DNA from: Halocafeteria seosinensis
Lineage: Eukaryota > Sar > Bigyra > Bicosoecida
Assembly: GCA_001687465.1 (NCBI GenBank)
Contig: LVLI01000201.1
Location: 79,667 to 143,666 of the forward strand
DNA length: 64,000 bases
Direction: 5' to 3'
Part shown: positions 45,383-53,900 of the stretch, one piece after another
How the letters are laid out: every line of letters starts with the position of its first letter
How positions within the stretch are numbered: the stretch's first letter is position 1
Made by a program: the position numbers and the translations under genes
The notes under the pieces: model-generated
What the model saw: the letters and a program-made list of their open reading frames with translations, nothing else
Told to the model about the DNA's origin: nothing
Databases searched by the model: none

Positions 45383-47151
45383 ATGGAATTCTCTGACATA
45401 TCAGCAGGTAAGTGCTCCAGTCTTTTCATTCTAATCCAAATATTTCCATGATATGAATGCGAGCTTTAGGAAATGGGCATGACATGAATAAATAAGAGTG
45501 TTTTCACATGCCCACGTTGAAGTTGCCCATTGACCCCCCGCGGGTCAGGGTGAGCCACTGAGGAAGTGCAGGTCATCCTAGGAACGAAGGAGGGGCCAGT
45601 TATTGGGGATTCTCACTCTCATGATGCTACGGGAAGATAGGACACGCTCGTATAAAACATTGCCTTGTTGTCTCAAACTGCCCTGAGGTTGATATTACGT
45701 TTCCATTTATTGATGGAAACCCTGGCGTAACGCTTGAACTTCACATTCAATTTACTGTGTATGTGCCATGCTCACAGACCCCTATTTCGCCTATCCTTTT
45801 GCTGTTGGTAGTGGGCTGGAGAAGCAATTTTCTGCTGAGCCGGATATTGATAGCTTCCTAGAAGAATGTGAATCCCCAACACATATGCTATTTGCGCGTC
45901 CAAGTCCGGAGTTTTTTGAGGGACCAGGCAGTCCAGGCGATTTTTGGAAAGGAACAACGGACGTTCTGTTTGACGATGGCATCAGGCCTCAACTAACCAA
46001 AGATGATATCCAAAGACTCTGGGACAAACTTCCCGTGGATGCTCCTGAAGAGGTGCAGGACGGACAAATAGACAGCCTGACGTCGTGCCCAGTAAACGGT
46101 ATGTTACGTTTCTTGTCCTCGTAGTTGTCGAGACCACAGATTATAATTTTATGTTTGGATCCCACATGGAACAGGCAACTCAGAACCAACTAGCACCGCG
46201 TCACCGACGAGTGTCAAGAGCAGCAGAACCAATGCCTCTCACCATGATGATCCTCGGCAGGAACCCTCTGAAGACCACAGTACGACCGAAACCCAAGAAA
46301 CAGGAGGGGCTTTGGCTAAAGCGGCAGAAAATGTGGGGGAACAGTCTCTCGAAGATATTCAACAATGGCCGCTAGATGGCCACCAGTTCTCTTCCGCAGT
46401 AGGGCAGGCGACGGTGGACCCACTGGAGGTGCCTAATGCAACCATGGGGAATGGGAACTTCAGAGACGATATTTTTGCGGGGTTCTCAAGAAACGGTGAC
46501 GCCATTGAACGATTTCGCGTTCCAGCTCTCGGGCAGCCCGTTAAACGCCGCCGAGACTCTGATAAGAAACAAAGCCCTTCTTCGAGTCCCGAGAAGCGTA
46601 ATAGACAGTCAAAGTGTACTGTAAAACGTAAAACAGATGAACTTGCTGAAGGAGAAAGGAAGCGAAGAGCAGAGCAGGTGAAGCAGTCTGCGGATGTATC
46701 CCAGTATAGTGCTTATAATCTTGAGGAGGTGAATGGGCATCGGATACAGATTGTCTTTCCCAACGGAAAACGAAAATGTGGGTTCATCGTATGTGTTCAT
46801 TGTAGTGCTGCTATTACGTTGGTCCGGGTAACGGCCGAGCACGTAGACGATCCCCTGGAGGCCAGTCTGAAGACTATTTTACGAACTCCTTCAGGAGATA
46901 GCACTTGTGCCTGCGACGTGATTCCGGCATACTTTGACTCACCTTGTAGAGGACCACGCGACAAGCGTTGCGTCCAAAAACTAGAAGAACTAGGCAAGGT
47001 CCTAAGTTTGTACACAGGTGAAAGAGTCACCGATATGAGCCACTCGCTCTCGCAGCACGTGAAACGAACGGAAGAAAGGGAGGGTGAGTTGTACCAAAAC
47101 TGTGGCTACTCATTATCCACTCTCCCCTACCAATTTAGTAAATCGAAATAA
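45383..47151 (+). CDS. Family member C: C-x4-C-x2-C ... YFDxxC domain protein
   Basis: Three exons: 45383-45407, 45778-46098 and 46175-47151; 440 aa. Exon 1 encodes only MEFSDISA. The 370-nt first intron is conserved in layout with B and D. Exon 2 encodes a motif shared with D (GLEKQFSAEPDIDSF ... DDIQRLWDKLPVDAPEE), possibly an activation or interaction segment. Exon 3 has a Ser/Thr/Glu-rich linker, a basic block (VKRRR, CTVKRKTDELAEGERKRR) and the conserved domain. That domain has VNGHRIQIVFPNGKRKCGF, Cys317-x4-Cys322-x2-Cys325, SLKTILRTPSGDS, VIPAYFDSPC (Cys373), LSLYTGERVTDMSHSLSQHV and a terminal GYSLSTLP. The family is not recognised. The basic block directly before a putative zinc site suggests a nuclear DNA- or RNA-binding role. 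A downstream in-frame ATG at 45768 would be an alternative start if exon 1 were not used. Confidence 0.75.
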
Positions 47152-48321
47152 TACACTGATTTATTGAACAGTTGTGTCATTTATATGTAGCTTTCTTTCC
47201 TCGTACGTGGCACGTACTTCGCAATCTGAGTCAATTGCAACTAGCATACTGTTGCAGTGCCAGTCCAGATTCACGCATCTTTGGGCTCGGGCTGCACATC
47301 ATGCATGTGAGGTCATCAACTCATTTACACTGTTCGGTTTGCCCGCGAAATGGCCCTAGCCCTCCATAAGTTTGTTGCTTGTGGAGATCGGAATGCGACT
47401 CAAGCGGCTTTTGAATATCTGTGAACGTGACAAGCTGGAATTTACATATAGCGTACACTGCTTTAGACGACATAGACTTTTGTGGATAGGAACATTTGGG
47501 AAACTGATCATTGTATGTGCTTTGTGGTGGAGGAGATGGTGGGTCTGTTAACTCGAGGAGAGCGTGGATATCTCTCCCCCCCCCACCGCCGGGCCGCCGG
47601 CATCTTGAGCTGATGCTGGCGTTCATGGCCAGCGCTACACTAGTGGTATACCGGCGAGCCACGTGGTGCAGCAGTCCTTAGATAGAAAAGTTAACACACC
47701 AGGAGGATTCTTAAACCAGACAAAATGGAGTGCTTTCCCCAGCACAGCGGCGCGTCAGCCACATGGATGAGTATACCTCGGGGCCTTGAGGCGCCAACAC
47801 ACGTGGTGTTGCTAGGCACAAAAACGCTGTGGTAATACGTAGACATGAAATTTGGCTCATCGTATTCATTGTCAATGTTGCCATCCGACTCTTGCGAGGC
47901 ACCGACTAGATTCAGTCTGGTCTTCAGGGAGCGAAAACTGAACGCGCATCACGAGTTTCAGATACAGCAGTGAATTGTTTGGTAGTATGAAAGCATAGGA
48001 TGAGCTAGCGATCTCACCAGCAAGTTGCTGTATTCAACTGTTTGATAAGGGTTTCAGCTACATCTCACAGCTCACAGTAAGTCCGAAGACAGGCGCATGA
48101 AGAGTTGCGAATAGAGGACAAACTATACCACAGCCGCCACACTGATGAAAATCTCATTAACTCCCTTGTCTCACCTCGATGATAGAGCCTTTCAAGATGA
48201 GCATCGTGGTTCGGACAAGCTGCGGCCCAGACTGGGACTTCAATCTGGGGTAGACTGAGCTGCTTATGCACTAAAATAAGCTCCTGTGCTCACCGAGGAA
48301 ACTGCCTGCGGACGATTTAAA

Positions 48322-48531
48322 TATGAATCGGGATGTAGAGCCTCTAGTTCGATCTATAAATTTAGACCGGGGAACTCCGAATCACCGGAGTCGTGTCCAC
48401 TTGTGAAGCTAGGCGAACTTCACACGCAGTTCACGGGGATACTGCAGAAGAACTGGAGTAGAATCAAACAAATTGAAAGGATTGAGAAATTCGACGACGC
48501 AAGCTTTCCAAGAAAGAAATTAAAGTCTTGA
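48322..48531 (+). pseudogene. Remnant of the gene duplicated upstream of C
   Basis: This frame aligns with the 3' end of the frame ending at 45266: KYES ... V..GELH is shared, then the reading diverges by small indels although the DNA stays similar up to the palindrome. Nothing homologous to the earlier part (IFDPSLEDC) was found further upstream, so only a terminal fragment was copied or retained. Confidence 0.35.
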
Positions 48532-48532
48532 A

Positions 48533-48549
48533 TCAGATATCATATCTGA
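48533..48549. promoter_or_regulatory. Perfect 17-bp palindrome upstream of gene D
   Basis: TCAGATATCATATCTGA is symmetric around its central base and lies 100 bp before the ATG of gene D, matching the element at 45276-45292 upstream of gene C. Confidence 0.5.
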
Positions 48550-48648
48550 AACAAGATATTGATATTCAGCAGCAATCTGCCGTACAAACCGAGCGTTTGG
48601 TTTGACCCTGGTATAACAACCCTGAGTTTCCTCGAACCCGGCACAAAG

Positions 48649-50465
48649 ATGGAATTCGTAGATTCATTAACAAGTAAGTGCTCCACTATTTCCCTTCCAA
48701 TTCGTGTTTCCCCTGTATGCAAATGGGAACTGTAGGAAAGGGGAAAATCATGGAGATATCAGGGTAGGATTTTCTGCGGATGGCTTCCAAGTTGAAGTTC
48801 AGCGACCCTGACCCTGGGCCACCGAGGGTCACCCTCCGGAGGAGTCAGCGAGGATGTGCGGATCATCGCAGGAAGGAACGACGGCCCAGTAATTGAGGAT
48901 TGTCGCGTCAAGTGTACTAGGGTGTCGTACATGTTCCTACACAGGATTACTGTGTATCCAAAATGCGGGTAGTGATATGAAATGGCCTTGTGCCTGAAGG
49001 GTGTGTAACGACTTGAACTTCACAACCTCGGATTTCGATCCTGGCGACAACTGCGGTCACTTATTGTGTATGTGCGATGCCCACAGATAGTGATTTTACC
49101 TATCCGTTTATTTTTGGCAATGGGCTAGAGAAGCAGTTTTCTGCTGAGCCTGATATCGATCGTTTCGAATGTGAATCTCCAATGTCTACGCTACTTGGGG
49201 GCCGAGCAAGCCCCGACTTCGGGGCCCCCGAGTTATTTGAATGGGAAGATATTTCCCACGGTTTTGGTATGGGACCTGAAGGAAGTATAATTTACGATGA
49301 CATCGTGTCACAAGTACATGGGGATGTAAGCAAAGATGATTTCCAAAAAGTCCGGGACAAACTTCCCTTTGATATTCCTGAAGAGGCGAAGGAAGTGCCC
49401 ATAGACGACCTCACATTGTGCCCCGTTAAGGGTAAGCGTGACTTTTTTCCCTTGTCGTGAATAGGCAAAATATTATCTATCTCGTTTTGGCTATTGAACG
49501 ATACAGGCTTTTCAGAATCAACTAACCCTTCCTCACCGAGGAGTGGCATGAGCAGCAGAACCACTACCTCTCAACGCAGCGATCCTAGACAAGATGCTGG
49601 GGGAAACCAAAATACGGCACAACTAGAAACAGAAGGCACTGTGGCTGAAGCAGCAGAAAATAATCAGTTGTTTTGCGCAGTAGGATGGCAGACGATGGAC
49701 CAACCGGAGAAAGACGTGGCAAATGTAACTGAGGGTAACGGGAGCTTTGGAGCCGACGCCCTTGCGGACTTTTCAATGAATGAGGATGACATGGAACAGT
49801 TTGATACTCCATCTCGTGAACAGCCCGTTAAGCGTCCTCGGGCAGATGGAACCTACGACACTGGGAACGAGGCTTTTCGGGTATCAAAGAAGCATCATAA
49901 GCGGTCACATTGCACTGTGAGACGTAAAACAGAGGATCTTCCAGCTGGGGAAAGGAAACGAAGAGCAGAACGAGTAAAGCACTCGGAGATGCTGTCCCAG
50001 TACGCTGCTCATAATCATGAACAAGTGAATGGGCATCGGATACAGATCTTCTTTCCTAATGGAAAACGAAAGTGTGGGTTTATCGCATGTGTCCATTGCG
50101 GTGCTGCTATTACGTTAGTCCGAGTTACCGATGAACACGTAGAGGAACCTGTGGAGGCCAGTCTGAAGACTATTCTACACACTCCGTCAGGAGATAGTAT
50201 TCGCGCCTCCGACGTGATTCCCGCGTATTTTGACTCCCCTTGTAACCAAATGTGTTACAAAAACAGTGTCAACAGGCTTGAAGAACTTGGCACTGTACTG
50301 AGCCTGTACACAGGTGACAGAGTCCGCGATATGAGCCACTCGCTATCCCAGCACGTGAAACGAAATATGGCAAGGGAGGGCGAGTCTTACAAAAATCGTG
50401 GTTACTCATTATCCGCGCTCCCATCTCCATCTATTCCCAAAGAAATAGAAACGATCCTCGACTGA
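48649..50465 (+). CDS. Family member D: C-x4-C-x2-C ... YFDxxC domain protein
   Basis: Three exons: 48649-48673, 49087-49431 and 49507-50465; 442 aa. Exon 1 encodes MEFVDSLT and is followed by a 413-nt intron. Exon 2 matches C (GLEKQFSAEPDIDRF, KDDFQKVRDKLPFDIPEE). Exon 3 carries an acidic/Ser linker, the basic block (VKRPR, CTVRRKTEDLPAGERKRR) and the domain: VNGHRIQIFFPNGKRKCGF, Cys313-x4-Cys318-x2-Cys321, SLKTILHTPSGDS, VIPAYFDSPC (Cys369), LSLYTGDRVRDMSHSLSQHV and GYSLSALP. The domain is more alike between C and D than either is to B, so C/D is the younger duplication. All four cysteines and the open frame are kept, which argues for function. The molecular role is unknown. Confidence 0.76.
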
Positions 50466-50991
50466 TCACTAATTGATGCACCAGTTCGAGTGTACAACTT
50501 GTGTACCCTACTGTATTGTGGCAAAGAGGCGTTGCCCCATAAGAGCCAGCGTTTGTACCACTTCCGACCATGCTCCCCGGTGACCGATTTTGCTTTATCT
50601 GAATCGTTTGCTGAACGCAAAACTTTCCTGAAAATACAAATTTACAATTGTGTCGTACTGTAGGGCGTTGCCAGCTTGCTTCCAGAAGCGGGTCCGAAAA
50701 CCGGACCGGATTTCGGCCCGGATCCGGACGCGGTCTGCGCGCCAAAACGCGATCATGGCCTTTGCGTCCTATACAGGCGAAATATGAGGTGTTGACTGCC
50801 TTAAACGCAATTATTACGTTTGTATACTTGCATTAACTGTCCGACGTGAGCAGGGTCGTGGTTGGATCACTGAGAGAGCTGTAATAGCAAAGTTGACCTT
50901 GGCGAGGTCGTGGCTTTTTTAACGTTAATTCCGGAAACAAGGCTCTCGCTCGCCGTATACACGTTGCCTGAAGTGGATCCCGACCGAGATC
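50466..50991. other. Promoter region of the kinase fusion gene
   Basis: About 525 bp. It contains a GC-rich patch rich in CCGGA/TCCGG around 50690-50760 that could form stems. No gene is seen. Confidence 0.4.
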
Positions 50992-53900
50992 ATGTCAGGA
51001 GAAGGTGAAGAAGAGGGTGGTGGAGGCCCGAAGACGTATAAGGGTCCGGATGTTCCGTATGGGGGAAGTATCTGGTTCCCCCAACTGACGTCGGGCGACC
51101 AAGAAGCTACAAATACACAATGGACGCTCGCTATGATAAAACCCGACGCTTGTGGGCGACCTTGGCAGGATAATTTTATGGTCCCCAATGAACCCGAAGA
51201 GGGTGAGGAAGAAGAAGGAGGTGAGGAGGAGGAAGAAGGGCAAGGTGCGCAAAAGGAGCCCTTCATCGAAAAACCTGAAACGCGAGCACCGGATAAATCC
51301 AGAGAGATCGTTAAACGTATCGAGACGGAAGGATTTAAGGTCGTTCGTCAGAACTTCGTGTCTCTCTCCTTGGATGAAGCGAAACGGTTTTACAGACAGC
51401 ACGAGGGGAAGCCGTTTTACCAGAGACTAGTGAATTTTATGAGCAGTGGACAAACCTGGGTCATGGTGCTCGAAAAGGAGAATGCCATTGAAGACTTTAG
51501 AACTTTAATGGGACCGACTGATCCAGAGAAGGCAAAAGAACAGGACCAAGAGGCCCACCCACTCAACGATGAACACTGGTCGTTGAGATCTTTATTTGGC
51601 ACAGATAACACTCAAAACGCCGTTCATGGAAGTGACAGCGCGTTCTCTGCTGCTAGGGAGATACATTATTTTTTCCCCGAGTCTTCCCGCTTCCAGAGGA
51701 CTGCCCTACTCTTGTCGCCTTCACTAACTCAAGAGAAAGAGTCCGTAGGTGCTATCGAGGAAGAACTGCAAGGGGAGGGGTACTGGATCGTTGCCAAGAA
51801 GTCTGTCGAGTTTACCCAACATTCGTTAGGAAAGCTCCTGGATACTAAATCGACATTGCAATCTGAAGCAACTCTCCAATGTTTTACTGGAGGAGAAAGC
51901 ACAGTCTTCATTGTCGAAAAGAGCGATGCAATTCCAGATCTCTTCCTGAAGGTAGGACCGTCATCAGTGGCTGAAGCCAAGGTGGGCGCGCCAGAATCTC
52001 TAAGGTCGCGCTATGCTGAATCAGATGACGATGTGCGGCTATTTGCCGCTGCTAGGGATGAAACGGTAGAATTTATTATCAACTCCGTTTTCAAAGGCAA
52101 GCTACCCGTAGAACATACTCTGGCTTTGATAAAACCTGGCACCTCGGATACCTATTATCGCAACATTATCCGCGAGATTAAGGACGCGAAATTCAGCATT
52201 TTGAGTGAGAAACGTTTGAAGCTAACTCTGGAAGAGGCCGAGGAATTCTACAAAGAGCACCAGCATCGGTATTTCTATCCGCGCTTAACAAGTTATATGA
52301 GTAGTGGAGACACGGTGGCTTTATTGCTATCCAAACCCGCCGCAATTCAATGCTGGCGAGAGATGTCTGGACCTACCGACCCAGAGCTCGCGAGAAGGGA
52401 AGCACCACGGTCTATGCGCGCAAGATTTGGTTTGGATGGCACCAGGAACGCTACTCATGGTAGTGACTCGCCAGCTACTGCATATCGTGAGATCCAATTC
52501 TTTTTCCCTGAATACGGTTTGTTTCCTGTTCCGGAGGATCAAAAAGCGAAAGAATTTATTCGGAACACGTCGGTTGGTTCTAGGTTCGTGTTGGGCAAAG
52601 GGTTAGTACCAGACACTTTGCATACCGTAGTAACGCGGGGATTAGTAGAGTTAGCCAAAAGTAAACCGTCGGGTATCGGTGCCATTCGATGGTTAGGCCG
52701 ATGGTTCTTGGACCACAACCCGAAGAAAGGGTGTAGTACGGGACAGATGGAAGATTTCGATACTGCGCAAGAAACACCTGTTGTTGAAGAAACTGCACAT
52801 GAGGAAGAATTTGCCAAGGCGGCTCCGATGGAATCTGCAGGCGTGGAGGAAGTAGGAGAAACAAAGGAGGAAGAAAAGCAAGAGAGCGTTGCCGAGGAGA
52901 AGGAAGTCTCAGTAGAACCCATTGTTTGGAGAAACCACATGACATCCAAACCAGTTATAGTCTTTGTTTTGGGAGCACCTGGCGCTGGAAAAGGAACACA
53001 ATGCGAGAAAATCTGCGAAGCGTTCAACTATGTTCATCTGTCTACTGGCGATTTGCTCCGTGAAGAGATAAATTCCGGATCTGAACTTGGCCAAGAGATT
53101 GAAGCTACCACAAAGGCGGGGCAGTTAGTATCTACAAATGTAGTACTGGCCCTGCTGCGTAAAGCAATGCTCTCGTCAAACTGTCCTCGTTTTTTAATTG
53201 ATGGCTTTCCGAGGTCAGACGAACAAGTATCGCAGTTCGAGCGTATGGCAGGTTCTCCGTCGTTTGTTTTAGAATTCACCGCATCAGAGGAAGAAATTAA
53301 AGAACGCATCCAAAAGAGAGGTGAAGAGAGTGGCCGTGCTGACGATAACATCGAGTCTCTCGAAAAACGCTTACAGACTTTCCGTGATGTATCCAAAAAT
53401 GTTATTGACATTTACCGGAAACTTTGCTTGGTTCGCACCGTTGATAGTACGAATAAGGATGTGGAACAAGTGTTTAGGTCGGCAGCACAATACTTCCGCC
53501 CTTATCTGGTGTCGACTTTAGGTGGCCCCTGCACAGGAAAGAGTCACGTATCTGTCTCCCTGGCCCGCGAGTTAGGGTATGAGTATCTCGACGTGGAAGA
53601 GTTGGTTCATAGAAGTCCTGGTCCGGACGAAAGCACAGATTCTGTGCGCTCGCTGGTTTCTACCGCTTTATCGAAAGGCGACATAGTTCCTGATGAACAT
53701 GTATGTCAGCTGATTCAGGGCGAAATTTACGAGAAAAATCCCTTGGGGCGGTTCCTCTTGGATAACTATCCCCGTACTAACTCACAACGGGAAGCACTGG
53801 CTTCTCAGTTGCAAGATCCCGACTTTATTCTACATCTAAGGCGGTTACCAGAAAAGGTCATGTTACGACGCAAAGTTAACAAAGAGAAGAATAACCTTAA

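Larger units (their letters stand above)
45105..47151 (+). repeat. Tandem duplication unit 1 (contains gene C)
   Basis: From about 45105 the sequence aligns with 48322 onward through the upstream exon remnant, a 17-bp palindrome, the first exon, the long first intron and both remaining exons. Identity is patchy in introns and higher in exon 3, indicating an old duplication. Confidence 0.65.
47152..48648. other. Spacer between C and D
   Basis: About 1.5 kb. It contains a C run followed by a GC-rich patch (47577-47605), a remnant of the co-duplicated upstream gene (48322-48531) and the palindrome of gene D. No intact gene is supported; minus-strand frames of 60-110 codons have no family features. 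Confidence 0.45.
48322..50465 (+). repeat. Tandem duplication unit 2 (contains gene D)
   Basis: This is the partner of 45105-47151. The order of remnant, palindrome, ATGGAATTC first exon, long intron, exon 2 and exon 3 is identical in both units. Confidence 0.65.

Noticed and set aside
48286-48531. Independent small plus-strand gene before D
   Set aside because: It is homologous to the 3' end of the frame upstream of C but with shifted frame, so it is treated as a duplication remnant.
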